The notes beneath the pieces are model-generated. The model was not told where the DNA came from, made no database searches, and saw only the letters and a program-made list of their open reading frames with translations. This document shows positions 44,361 through 56,435 of a stretch of 64,000 bases of DNA, in pieces (positions within the stretch are counted from its first letter, which is position 1; each line of letters begins with the position of its first letter). Made by a program: the position numbers and the translations under genes. This DNA comes from Nymphalis io (Eukaryota > Arthropoda > Insecta > Lepidoptera > Nymphalidae), in NCBI RefSeq assembly GCF_905147045.1, contig NC_065896.1:8519001-8583000 (forward strand), written 5' to 3'.

Positions 44361-44808
44361 TTGCGAATGTTACTGGCACTTATATGATGCACTCTGAATT
44401 AATATTATTTTTACATACTTAGTTAATATAATACATCTATTTCATTTATGTTTCAGTAAATAATATAGGGTAAACATATACTTAATTCTTAATAAATAAT
44501 TTGTTAATACGTAACTCTTTTTGACCTCAAGAGTCAATGGATTTTCGTTTTGCTTACATTTTGCAGTGACTAACGCAATCATATTGAATATTTTTTTACA
44601 TGGTACAATTACAATATGGTAATAAATTTATATAAGTATGAAATGAATCGTTTATTGTTTTCAAGTAAAACATCAAATTAAGGAAAAATTTGATAAACAG
44701 AATGTTACTTTCTCTAACTCTTAACTCCCAATAAATTTGGATACCTACGCCAAAAGTCTTGATTATTATTGAATGATTTAAAGGTTTTTGGAATTATACT
44801 TTATGTAT

Positions 44809-44862
44809 ATGTGCTTATGTGTATAAAATATCTCTCGTATCTAGTTTTATTTTGATAATAAT
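44809..44862 (+). repeat. Second copy of a 54-base segment of the Hrs 3' UTR
   Basis: Matches 43474-43527 ('atgtgcttatgtgtataaaa' then 'tatctctcgtatctagtttt') with a single mismatch, same orientation, 1,335 bases further on. Confidence 0.85.
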
Positions 44863-45111
44863 TATATTTTGAAACATTATGTATTATCTTTGTCATTATT
44901 AATACATTTTTTCATCATTACTTAGCCAATCGCTACAGCTGTAATACTTATCTTGCAGTGGTTATTTATCGTTCACCTGTCTGATAACAGTATATTTTTT
45001 CCGGTTTGTTGATTAATATATTTCATAGTAGTGCTAGTGAGAAAACAGGAAGCAGTTCTAATATTCATAATTCTTATAATAAACTAATTAAAAAAAAAAC
45101 AGTGTAATACG

Positions 45112-45339
45112 ATGACGATAAAAAGTTTCTTAAAAGAAAATATGGACATGAATAATAAGAAATTGTTAAAATTAGATCAAGATATAAAATCGTGTGACAG
45201 ACAGTTGACAGCTATAAAAATAAGGCTATCCACGATTGAAATACAAATGTTCGCTTTAAAAGCTATATATCAAGACATTATGAAACTCAGGAAATTAGTG
45301 ATAATTATAAATCCACATCTTAAACCAATAACATATTAA
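45112..45339 (+). CDS. Small predicted protein, 75 residues, unassigned
   Basis: An ATG-started frame in AT-rich DNA. The protein is Lys/Leu/Ile-rich with a heptad-like central stretch (KLLKLDQDIKSCDRQL, then IKIRLSTIEIQMFAL), so a coiled coil is plausible. No family is recognised. The frame ends 37 bases from the convergent stop codon of the Kir gene. It could be a genuine small gene, a terminal exon, or chance; nothing in the sequence decides this. Confidence 0.3.
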   Translation: MTIKSFLKENMDMNNKKLLKLDQDIKSCDRQLTAIKIRLSTIEIQMFALKAIYQDIMKLRKLVIIINPHLKPITY

Positions 45340-45376
45340 TTTCTGAAGAAGTAACATAAGTGAAGCCGCTGATTAG

Positions 45377-46756
45377 TCACGTAAGTATAGACGATAAACG
45401 TTTTCTATTTTCAAAGTACCCATCTAGTTCTTTCGCTGTACAAAGGGGTGTATTCACTGGACATATTTCATCAAACTTGGAAAAATCTTTTACATAGCCT
45501 CGCTTATTCTTTTGGAAATGTATCAATTGTGAAAATCGTCGACCCCACATTATCTCTTGACTGGTGTAACTCGATATGGCTTGAACAGGCTGTCCCGTCG
45601 ATTCGATGACGCCTTCAAAGACTACCACTATCTCCAGATCTGAATTCAACATATCTTGTGCAGACATATCATAGAAAGGACTCTGACTATCAATTCTATG
45701 AAAAACAGATATTGGATTTAAAAATAGTATGTCGTCACATGCATCAACTTTTACGCGTAAATTAATTTGTTCATTGTTCACTATAGTATCATTTGATTTT
45801 CTTTCATATTGAATTAAATAAGCATTAACTTTTGATGCTATTATCCTCGATTTTCTTATATTTCCTACCCTGAATATCAAACATAAATTGGTTTCTCTTT
45901 GATTAATTATAGCGTTTTTTGAGAATATAAGAGATTGTGCTCGATTTTTTGGTCTGGTTAGTTTTGCGAAGACTATTGCAACAATTAATGACTGCGTAAA
46001 ATGTCCCGCTATACTTTCGATGCACATAGTTAGCATAGCCGAGGGACATTCTAACGTTATAGCTCTCTTTCCATAGCCTATTGTGGTATGAATTTCAATA
46101 CTAAATAGAAATATAGACGTGAAACTATAAATTTCTCGAACACATGGTTTCCAAATTGTTCCGTTGTTAGCACTGGGCAAATTTTCTTCTCTTAGATCTC
46201 CATGTAAATAAAGAATTAGCCACCAAATTGATGCAAATAAAAACCATATTATAATGTAAACCAGAATACAAAATATTAGACTCCACCTCCATCTTGCATT
46301 TATAAACTTAGAAATAACATCAGGTATTATGCGAAATGGAGCTTCAGAGGATGACTTTTCGAAGTTCAATTCTCCTGTTTTAAATACCACACGTTTATTT
46401 TGTCGGCGTATCGATATCCTTTGTTTTATATGCCTGGAAAAATAAACCGAAATACATTAAGCTTAAATTTACTTATTATTCTTTAATAACTTATTATTTC
46501 CTAAATGAGAGTAGAGTTTCAATAAATATAAGGTTACCATTAAATAAATTATTTAAAAAATGTTCGTTATACCTATTCATAACCTTTGCCTAACTTTAAA
46601 GCTAGATAATTTATTTAAATATATTATCTAAAGTTTGTGATAAAAATAAATATTTTTGTTAATTGTTTTCTTAGTTTTATAAAAATGCATATAAAACGTT
46701 ATTTATTACCTTCTAAATCGGCAATCAGCGTGATGTTTGTTAGTTTCACTATCCAT
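45377..46756 (-). CDS. Irk: Inward-rectifier potassium channel (Kir/Irk), two coding exons
   Basis: Exons 46756-46710 and 46433-45377 (phase 2 join, GT-AG) give 367 residues starting MDSETNKHH. Two membrane segments (about 67-92 and 150-174) flank a pore loop with selectivity filter TIGYG (133-137). The two conserved extracellular cysteines are at 113 and 145. KLTRPKNR after M2 is the PIP2-binding region, and the cytoplasmic domain carries FEGVIESTGQ and SSYTSQEIMWGRRF, both family hallmarks. In insects these tetrameric channels set potassium conductance in epithelia and other tissues. Atypical: His replaces the usual Gln-region residue just before the filter (EIHTTIGYG), Gln163 lies at the M2 rectification position that is Asp or Asn in classical Kirs, and Ala168 replaces a usual Gly. 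Which insect Irk subfamily it belongs to is not determined. Confidence 0.93.
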
Positions 46757-47149
46757 TTTACAATTAATACTATTTCTACCACTATATATTAATAATAGTA
46801 TATTAAAGGTTACATTAATATGATCGCATTACTCAAACGAATGCCAGAAATTACTAGCCTTCGGTATCTACGTTGCTTTATTCAGCCTTAATAACAAATA
46901 AGTACATATTATCTATTTGTTTAGAAGATAAGAATCATATGTGTAAATCTAGCATTTCAGAACTAATATTTTACTATGATTAAAATGGCAACATTTACGA
47001 ATTGCTTAGGAAAGAAATAGTATAATAGTTAAGTCACTCACATTTTTTCTTCACATATCTTTTATAGAGTAATATGACTTATTAATTAAAGTTTATTTAA
47101 CATAAGATTCAAATTTATTAATCGGTAATGCGGTAAGATAAGCATAGAT

Positions 47150-47445
47150 AATAAAGTCAAGATGGTCTAGAAAATAAAAGCAGTTAATCTTAACCGAAGG
47201 TTGCGAGTAAATTAAACTGAGTTCGTCAAGAGCTCAATTGTAATTACTGGTCATCTCGTGCTTGGTGATGAAGAAAAATGTCATAACGGGCTTCTCTACA
47301 ATATTATATATGTATCAAAAGAAAGCTAACATTTATTTTGTACATTCATGAACATCGCAGTAGAGCAGCTTGGTGAAATTCGCTTCATACTTTTCGCTAT
47401 AAAAAACATACACAGCAGTGGGATATTTACTTACCTACAGTAGTA
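47150..47445 (+). mobile_element. Ancient SINE remnant
   Basis: The order of words parallels the butterfly SINE at 32633: 'gtcaagatggtctag', 'gttaatcttaaccgaaggt', 'catctcgtgcttggtgatga', 'gcagtagagcagcttggtg', 'cagcagtgggatatt'. Highly diverged. Confidence 0.55.
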
Positions 47446-47764
47446 ATTGATTCTTATATTGAATGTTCATGTATGAAATTCATGTCTTTTAAATATAATA
47501 TCTCTAAAATCTAGCCGAATGTTTTTATTAAAGTTCTATTTAAATAATTAGGGTATCTTAGTGATAGTTAAAATAATCATAAGTAGTTGCTGGTAGTAAA
47601 TAAACAACTATAATGGACCCGAAAATGGAGTAGGTATAGTGTTTAAAGGTACCATTCTTAGTAAATCAGGGGCGATTTAGATGTTCCATACCAAGAAGTG
47701 GTATAAATGCATTATTAGTAGCATCCTTTATCCATTCAATAGAGTGTCAAATAGATATTTTTCA

Positions 47765-47945
47765 TTTCCAGTGTCGACCCTCTCGGGATGCACCTGAGGC
47801 CGTCCGGAGGCAGGAATGAGCATCGGCCGTGACAATCGAAAGAGCAACTACAATGGCGAACGGGGAACGTAATTTGATAATCGCGTCGCTCTTGATCGAG
47901 CCTCGGCGATCTGTCTTGTTCTGACACGTTGGAGGATGTAATTGT
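47765..47945. other. GC-rich patch of unknown nature
   Basis: About 180 bases of balanced-to-GC-rich sequence in AT-rich surroundings. It is preceded by 'tttcatttccag', which resembles an acceptor on the plus strand. On the minus strand a frame encodes a hydrophobic stretch (FAIVVALSIVTADAHSC). Not recognised as a gene or known repeat. Confidence 0.3.
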
Positions 47946-49090
47946 TGCAAATGTTAAGGAGATTGTTGACATTCCTACTTTAATACTCGAAAGTGTATTT
48001 GTTGACTTTCCTTTCTTTAATGCAGCAACAGATATTTTGAATAGAGAATAAAGTTTGTAGGCTGGAGATTGACATTAGTTTTTTTTATCCTGGAAAATTC
48101 ACGAATGCAAAAATAAAAAAAGCTTGTTTAATATATTATTGAATTAAACGTGTGATAAGGGTAGTGCCCTTTCGAAAGCTATTACTTACAAAAAAGAAAA
48201 TGGGTATATATGTGAAGATTTTGCTAAAATATCTAATTAAAACTTTTTGTGATTATAGGTCCGTCTTGTTAATTAACATTTTATAAGTTTGGTTCTTTAA
48301 TTTATGATGTCATTGTATTTTAAGAATATAGTCGAATTCTAATATAAGGTGCTTTAGTAGTAATAAATTGTTCCTGTGTGTTATCATCTTGATAGTCAAA
48401 CAAAGGAACAACATTAGTGCTACCTTGGCCGCCATCCCGTCCGCTTTGTCAGATAATTCCACTTTTATTCCTCACAGCTGTCATAAAGTTTGAACGTGAA
48501 TATAAATGTTTAAACTTTTGCGGTTTTTTATTTTTGTTTTCTTTAACATTCCAATTTCTTATATATAAAGTACACATTCTATATTTATGAAATCTTTATA
48601 ATAAACTATAATTATCCTTAGAATACTATGTACTTTAAGCTTGCAATAAAATAAAGTTTCTTAAAAATATAATGTTACATATAGTAATGGTTAATTACAA
48701 AAATTAAAGCATTTGTAACAAATTAATTGAAATATTGTTTAGAAAGTTAAACGATATATCAAAAAATAATAATGAGACATTCCTTTAAGATAAATTACAC
48801 GCTTAGTTGCTTTGTTATGCTAATTATTATCTGACATTTAAATATTACCACATATTTGTCAAGCTATGCCAATTTATTTCTATAGTTTGGGGTATACGTA
48901 ACTGCGATAAATCATTTAAAGTAAGAATATCGGTACAGTTTTTTTTTTATAATTGTTCAACTCTTCATGAGTTTTTATGTTGAGTATCTAAAAAGCGAAC
49001 TGAAATTATATTTTCAAATTGGAAAGGTTGATTCTAACATTTATAATACAAATACAGTACTTTAAATAGTTATTGTACAAATGTGTACCT

Positions 49091-52000
49091 AATACGGACA
49101 TTTAAATCTTATCTGCGGAGGCTAACAGTGAAACACCGTCAATTGTTTCCGAGCGCGTGGCTAGTTAACAAATAAAGTCGATTCACAATTGGCGTAGGTA
49201 CCACGAGGCAAGAGTTGTCTGCACGCTTGCCAGTCATCGCTATCCTGGCTCTCTGACCGCACGCAGAGGGTTTATGAAATCCTGGATTCGAGAAAGACCT
49301 TTTTATACGTTGAGTGAACAGTTAAAAAATTCTTTTAAAACTTCAGTTTATGTACATCCAGCCAGTAATAAATAATCTGAACGACTACTGATCATAGACA
49401 ACTTTTTTTTTTTCATACAATGGCAGTGACGATTGTTTATTTTGAATGTGATTGACTATATTTTATGTTCTAATACTCTATGGTTTATAAGGAAATAAGA
49501 CATGGTAAGTATCATGTGTCTTTCATGGATTTAACATTAAGAAAATAATCGTAGAAAATAATTATGTAGGTAGTTGACATTTCTTATAATCAGCTGTGTA
49601 CACACGATCACGTGGGTGCTTTCTGTGTAAATTAGATCATCATAGAACAAGAACGACAAGTAAATTAATGAAAAGTAGACAAGAGCTGGTATTTGAAATA
49701 CACTTATACTTAACGCCTCTTCATTTGAATGTAAATATTATTATCCTAAAGCAGTTTTATTACATTTATTATGTAAATACCTTTTATGTTAGACTCACGT
49801 TCTGAAGTTGATTTTACATATTGAGAATAATTTCCTGTTCGTGCATAATATTTTGTTCTATCTTCTACTATGACCTTTGGGTTTTATTTATTTTTCTGAT
49901 CAAATACAAAACTTGCGTCTCGGTTTTAGCCAAAATACGACTTTACACGTAATTACTTAGTTCGAAATAAAATTTTAAACTTTATTTTTCGTGCGTGATT
50001 AAATATTTTTGAATTTAACATTAACATAATATTTAAGTAATATTTTAAACTGTTTAGAAATTGGTTTAGCTATTTACGATTATTTATATTATTTGTATCA
50101 TATATTTAAATTTCAATTATTTTATAAATATTTAATTTGTAAAAATTAAAATTGAATAGATAAATTTTATTAAAAACATTGAAATCAAAACAAAGAAGTC
50201 GAGAAACTTGAAATGAATTTTATTTTAAGGTTCAATGTAACATGAAACTTGTACACAATGCAAAGTTTAAAATACACTTCCTTAATTGAATTTAGCGTGT
50301 GTATTATGTATCTAGTGTCAGTCATCTTGACGACAGGTCATTTCGAGTTGAGTCACATACAATGTGAGTATCTATATGGTGCTTATCTTAATCAAACCCT
50401 TAAATTAAAAATAGATGTCGAAAGTACTATACTTCCATGCTGCCTTATGTACTTATTGATTGTGGTTGCAATTAATAATCCTGGCCCTTTTTATGCCCTC
50501 GTCAATAAGCATGCTTAATCGGTAACACATGGTATTAAAATATAAAGTATCTCATAAGTATCTATTCTTTTTCAATTTGATTCTCCGGTTTCTCAATGAT
50601 AGAATGATATAATATTTCAAATATCTTGTTGTCATAGTAACGATATGTTCCAAAAAATATGTAATATACTGACATAGCCCATTGTATATATAAGCAGGTC
50701 AATTTAAAATAGCGCTCTCTCTCTCTCTGAACTGTATATACTAAAGTATTTGGCAATGACTTTTGGTGTCAATATTATTCAAATTCTACAGTCAAATTGT
50801 AGCTTTGCATTTGTATGTAATATAAGCTTACGGAATACTCAACGTGATCGGATTTCCAATTTATTAAAGAACAAAGTATTTTTTCTTAAATAAAAAAAAT
50901 GTTTTTTTACTTACGTTTTCTGTAAGCAGTAAAATTTATTTAAGGGAACTATACATCGTCGCTTTTATATTTAAAAGGCTTATTAATATTGTATCTTCAG
51001 TACCACATAAAGGGTTTTCAGAAAAACTCTAAAAATAATTCATGAATAGAACAAACGAAATCAACAAGTTGAAACAACAATTTGAATCCGTAACAGTAGG
51101 TAAAAAAACTTTTGATTTGACCAAAGAAATGCCTACACATATAGGCATTAAAAACTAAATATATAATTTAGTTTTTGATACAAATGTTAAAAGAAATACT
51201 AATTTTATATTTATTATTGTAGACATTAGGTAATAGACTTTCATCCCAAAATAAAATTGTTATTAATTTACTACATACTACATAAAACTTAAGCAAATTA
51301 TAAATGTGAAAGTAACTCTTTCTATCTGTTACGCTTTAAAGGCTAAGGCACTGAACCGATTTTGATAAAATTTAATATGAAGCAAGCTTAAGCCTCAAGG
51401 ACGGACATAGGCTACTGTTTTAACTAACACCCGACCTTCCCCCCTAACACGCGGGCGAAGCCGCGGGCGAATACTAGTAAGTAAATAGTTGTAAAAATAA
51501 ATATGTAAATATTAAAAAAAATGTCTCATAGGTATTATTACTAAACTCCCTAATAACATGACGTGATCATAGTCGTACGATCCGGCGATTAGGGTTAGGG
51601 ACTAAATCAGAGCTAGAATGTGAAGTACCCGGTAGTAGCCCTGTAGTGCGCAATCTATGCTTGCAATCAATTGACTCCCAAAATAGAGACTTCCCGCTTC
51701 CATCGTCATAGTTTAAATTGATCATACATTTTGTTTCGGTTGATGAAATCAAAAACTTATAGATACTTGAATATTATTTGTCATTCAACGAATTCGTATG
51801 ATTTGTTGAAACAGTAATTGAATGAATGCGGATTGCTCGTGTATCAACCGACGAAGCGCCTTAAATTGTTCCGAAAGATTAATAATGTTTTAAAAAGTAC
51901 ACGAACAAAGATTATTTATATATACGACACAAAAATAGCGTTAGCTGATATTGACACATTATGTTTTAAGGAAAAAAGTTGATATTTTATTTTTATCAAT

Positions 52001-53870
52001 CAACTAGATATTACTTATAGATCATAAAACCCATAGCAAACTAAGACATAGATTTCTTTTATATTTGTATGTCAGGACACTATATCATTATTTTAAAGAT
52101 TTAATCACATTATTCAAAGCTAAATTAAACCGGTACTAAACGAATTTCTTTATATGTATATTTTTACGTAAATAAAACACGAGCATAATATCTAAAGCAA
52201 ATAAAAATCATATTTCCGTAGCAGTTTATTTTAGGCAAAAAGAATCGCTTTAATTGCATTCATAAAGCTATCAAAAATTACAAAACATTTTTCGTTGTGT
52301 AAATAAAAAAAAATCTTATATTGTACAAAAGGAGGTTATTAAAAAAGTAGGTTGAACGTTAAGGCATTAGTTGACACTAAAAAATAATATGCTTAAATAT
52401 TAGTTAAGTCAAAAGCAAAAATGTTTGCGAAATTAAAATAAATGAAAACAAATTTATTTCACTTACAGAAATCAAATATATGTTCGAAATTTAAAATTTC
52501 GAAATAATTACGGCGTAAATCATATCTGCGTGGACCGGTGACAAGAATGCTAGGCAACATTTCCCCTTTGAATTGTAATTTAACTTAAAATTACAATACA
52601 AATATGTACGCGTTATTACACGTGTCATAATTTCCTGTTATAAATATGAAATCGTTCTATGATATTATTATCGTGTTCATCAAAACATGAATCGGATCAA
52701 TCTTTTGTTCTAATTAATTGGTGTGATTCAGTAACACAATAAAATTTATTAAGCGTACTAGATATCATACGTAAAGATAAAATAAACTGTACTACAAATA
52801 TAAAATTAAAAGAATTTAAACTTTATCTGCTTAAAAAAAATACATACAACATAAACGCAGACTCATATTGCTTACATTCTAGGGTATCTGAGATAAATAA
52901 TTTACACATATAAGATAATTATCCTTTGTGTCTGTTTAATATATATTTTTAAAACCGTTATGAAATATAAAAAGAAAAATGGAGTAACTAACAAAAACGG
53001 CGGCTTTTTATGATTCTACGTGAAACTTAAAAAACAAGTGTTTATTACACACATATTAAAATGAATTCAATTCATAAATGATATACATAGATCATAGTTA
53101 ATTATAATAACAATCAACACATACAACTTTAATTAGGAAAGGATTTTAAATAAAAATATTTCTTAAAGAATAAATAGAAAATTCATTAAAAATATAGTAT
53201 TTTATATTATATTGTATTTATTTTGTTAAAAGTATTTATATTAAAAAAAATAACAATTTAAATATTACAATTAAAAAAAACATCATCAATTCTTAAAAGT
53301 AAATATTATAAACTTTTACTTAATATTATAGCAGCGGTAATGAAATTAAAATTATTTATACAAAACAATATAAATGAGTACGCGTTAAATGAATTTAATA
53401 GCCGTTTTAAAGCTCATAAACTCGGACAGAAATACTTGTAAATATTTATTACATATTAGGAAAATTATGTATAACTTATCTTTACGCACACAATGAACAC
53501 AGAAACAACTATGCGGTTCATAGTTTCACTTGCCAGTTAGATTGAGATGTCTGAAATTCAAAGAGGCATTTCCTAAAACGATTCTTAAAATTTGAAACAG
53601 TCAGTAATCTAATAAGAAGTGGAATATCATCACACTACTTAGGCGAACGCCACGAATTGTGTGCGTAATCTTTCGGTAAAATTAACATTTTAAGCAGTAG
53701 TAAATTCACGTAGCAATTTTCAAATGAGTATCGTGCTGTTTTTAAATAAGGTAAAGTTTTTATATTATACATTGAAAGATAATTGTGACATTAATGCATA
53801 TTGATAAAGTCAATACATTGACAATTACTTTTAAGTTAATAATACTCAGATTAATTTTATATCATTATAT
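49091..53870. other. Long AT-rich non-coding stretch
   Basis: No gene recognised. The segment 49110-49310 is less AT-rich and contains initiator-like 'ccagtcatc', so an upstream promoter or exon is possible but unsupported. An 89-codon frame at 50249-50518 is hydrophobic, AT-rich and unassigned. Confidence 0.45.
51310..51480 (+). repeat. Lepidopteran interspersed repeat
   Basis: The words 'ctgaaccgattttgataaaa', 'caaggacggacataggcta' and 'cgcgggcgaagccgcgggcg' followed by 'aatactagt' are a phrase I recognise as very common in Lepidoptera. Related fragments lie at 17310-17465 and 26165-26310. Non-coding. Confidence 0.65.
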
Positions 53871-54008
53871 AATTATTTGTAAGCCTTTATCGATCGGAAT
53901 GTACGTATATCACTCATCTGTTGGAAGTACATACAAACAGTACTCTACAAAGTTATAACTAATTACTGTTCAGACACGTCAATTTAGATTGGCCTTCGTA
54001 ACCGGTCC

Positions 54009-54067
54009 AGGTATACGTCTGACAGACGTAAGTTTATGATCTATGACACGTATACCTCTTGTATACG
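54009..54067. repeat. Cluster of nested inverted repeats built on GTATAC
   Basis: AGGTATACGT (54009-54018) and ACGTATACCT (54048-54057) are exact reverse complements. ACGTCTGACAGACGT (54015-54029) is a 15-base palindrome with a central A. CGTATAC (54049-54055) pairs with GTATACG (54061-54067). All lie within 59 bases of otherwise unremarkable sequence. Confidence 0.85.
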
Positions 54068-54699
54068 ATTGGTTTTGTTATGTAGACTATAAATTTATTT
54101 CGTCTACCTTCCTGCTAAATCAATTTAAAAAAAATGTATCTCAAGTAAATGTCAGTTATGTATTACATACGATGTTGTATTGCCCGTAGAGATAAGAGCT
54201 GAAATTAAAATGAAAGAGATTAAAGACATGAAATGTCTTTGCAATTAAAATGGAAATTAATGTTTTAAAAATATATTTTAAAGTCATAACTATATAAATA
54301 CTTATAAATATAATATATATAACTTATAAAGTTATAATCCTCCTAGTTATAGTTAACTAGAATGAAACCTTTTAATCAATATTTAAAATCAATAAAATTT
54401 ATGATACAAAGCCGATTAAATAAAAGAGATTTTAGTTTTTATTTTAAGCAAAACAATTGTGATATTCTTAGAACTAAAAATTATGGTAACCATTTTTTTA
54501 TATAAATTTGAAAGGAAAAATATTGTAATCCATGTGTTTAAATAGATCACAATTCGTTGTACCGGTGGAAACATTTGCGCATCATTATGAGAGACCGAGA
54601 CGTTTTATTGTGCAGAATCTTGTGATAAATAATAAGGAATAAAGTAATGTGTTTTACGAGGTTTTCCGCAATGTAACTGAACAATCTTAGTGGGAGGAA

Positions 54700-54809
54700 A
54701 TAAAAGCATCCGTCAGTTGTCATGGAGATCGAGCACATCCTAATGAGTGCAAGGACGTGTCGTGTCAAAACGGCGGAGCGAACCGCAATATGATTACTAT
54801 TCTCGAGGA
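54700..54809 (+). other. Possible 5' untranslated exon of the downstream gene
   Basis: A less AT-rich block starting near an arthropod initiator-like TCAGTT (54714) and ending at a donor-like CACCT|GTAAGC at 54820. It could be the first exon of the gene whose coding exon is at 56436. No direct support. Confidence 0.2.
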
Positions 54810-55049
54810 AAAATCACCTGTAAGCGTTTCCATCGCGGTATTACACATATATGGTACAAAGTTTCATTCAAGACTATCGTACGATGAACATTTGTTGTAT
54901 TTAAAGTTTTTTTTTTATATTTTTTTTAAATATATACACATTCCTTTAGACTAGTTTGTAAAAAGAAATGATTGTAAACTTTATGATTTTTTTTATTTCG
55001 AACACCAGTACTCTTTGTAATTTTAGAAACTAAGAAGTTATCCATTGTG

Positions 55050-55165
55050 CCTATAATTGCACTGGCACAAGATACTCCCTCACCCTTTGAACTGAAACGT
55101 AACAATACTAAGTAATGATTGTTAATTGGCAAACGAACAAATGGGATACCTGATAGAAAATGACG
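55050..55165 (+). repeat. Decayed copy of the 17080-17255 repeat family
   Basis: The words 'cctataattgcactggc', 'ctccctcaccctttgaactg' and 'cgtaacaatactaagta' follow the same order with many differences. Confidence 0.5.
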
Positions 55166-55169
55166 CCAA

Positions 55170-56281
55170 TAAATTTAACGAAATATATACTATTTCTTTG
55201 ACTGTTATCATCACTAGCTATGGGAATTAAGATGGCCCTTACGCTTGTAATACTATAGTAAATTTAAATACTATATACAGACTATATAACATATATATAG
55301 TAGGTACCATATATATGTAGGTTCAAAACAAAATTTAAATAATGCTGTTTGAGCGATAATAACTGGTAATATCTATCCAGATGACTGTGCAAAAAACAAA
55401 ATTAACTTATAATAGGGTTTGAAATAAAATGAAATATATTTATATGTTTGTTGGATAAAATTAATGAAATCTATAAACAACTAGCAAGTGAAATATTCAA
55501 TCACAAGCGTGTTTTTATTTAACTTTAGATAGTAAACGAATGTCGCATTTATAAGCCGTTTATTAAAACTATATCTATTTTAGTCTTAATGTCACAAAAA
55601 ATCGTTTAAAAAATAATCTATAAATAGTTTTATTTACGAAAAATGTAGTTATGTCATACTTACATAGATGGCAGCACTAAATGCAATATCTAGATTCATT
55701 GTGTTCTTAATATTTAATAAATTATTTATTATTACTACCACTATTATTATTTTTTTCAAATGTGTAATGTGAATTATATAATTATATATTTCTTTGTACT
55801 GCATTTGCACATCCAAAATTGTCTTATTAAAATATCCTATATTGTAAACAATAGCTTATGCTATTCGATAATAGATGTCACGTCTTTATTATTTTGTGCA
55901 TGGCATACTTTAATACGCACATTATGGTAAATTGTTATGTATTTTGGGAATAATGTAATTTTTTGTTATTAGTAAAAACAATATTAATTACTTATATTAG
56001 TTATCATTTTGCATAGTACTGAACTATTAAGAGTCATTACTATATTTGTGTAGTATTAGAAATACTGATATTGTTCAATTTTCTAGCTTCTCGACTTATC
56101 TCGACTTCGTGCGGGTAAAACTAATACATACATCTAAAGTTGTAATTATCAAAAATCCTTTTTATCGGATTACAATATCAGCTTTTCATACTAAGAAGTT
56201 TTGGCTATGTCGATAGTATAAACAAACGATTTTATAAATATAGATAAACCTAAACTAATAAAAGTTATTTTTTTACTTCAG
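55170..56281. other. AT-rich non-coding stretch
   Basis: No gene or repeat recognised. It ends at a good acceptor (ttttttacttcag) at 56282. Confidence 0.5.
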
Positions 56282-56294
56282 GTATTCTCTACAA

Positions 56295-56408
56295 ATGTGT
56301 AACAAAAACATAAGAAACAGGACAACAAAAATGTCCTCCGACTGCAATTATTTTATGAATTATTTAAGAGAAAGAAATCTAATTTTGGGGAATTCAACGG
56401 TATCGTGA
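56295..56408 (+). promoter_or_regulatory. Upstream ORF in the putative 5' UTR
   Basis: A 37-codon frame starting at ATG 56295 (with a second in-frame ATG at 56331) ends at TGA 56408, 27 bases before the main ATG. It lies in the presumed exon that begins at the 56282 acceptor. Such an arrangement commonly lowers main-frame translation; that role here is inference. Confidence 0.4.
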
Positions 56409-56435
56409 CAGTAATTAAAATAACAGCTAATAACT

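Larger units (their letters stand above)
46757..49090. other. AT-rich intergenic sequence upstream of the Kir gene
   Basis: Holds an ancient SINE remnant and one GC-rich patch (both listed). No gene recognised. The promoter of the Kir gene must lie near 46757-47000 but no motif is assigned. Confidence 0.5.

Noticed and set aside
50249..50518. 89-residue hydrophobic protein
   Set aside because: AT-rich, no family resemblance, no splice or promoter context, and composition matches surrounding non-coding DNA.
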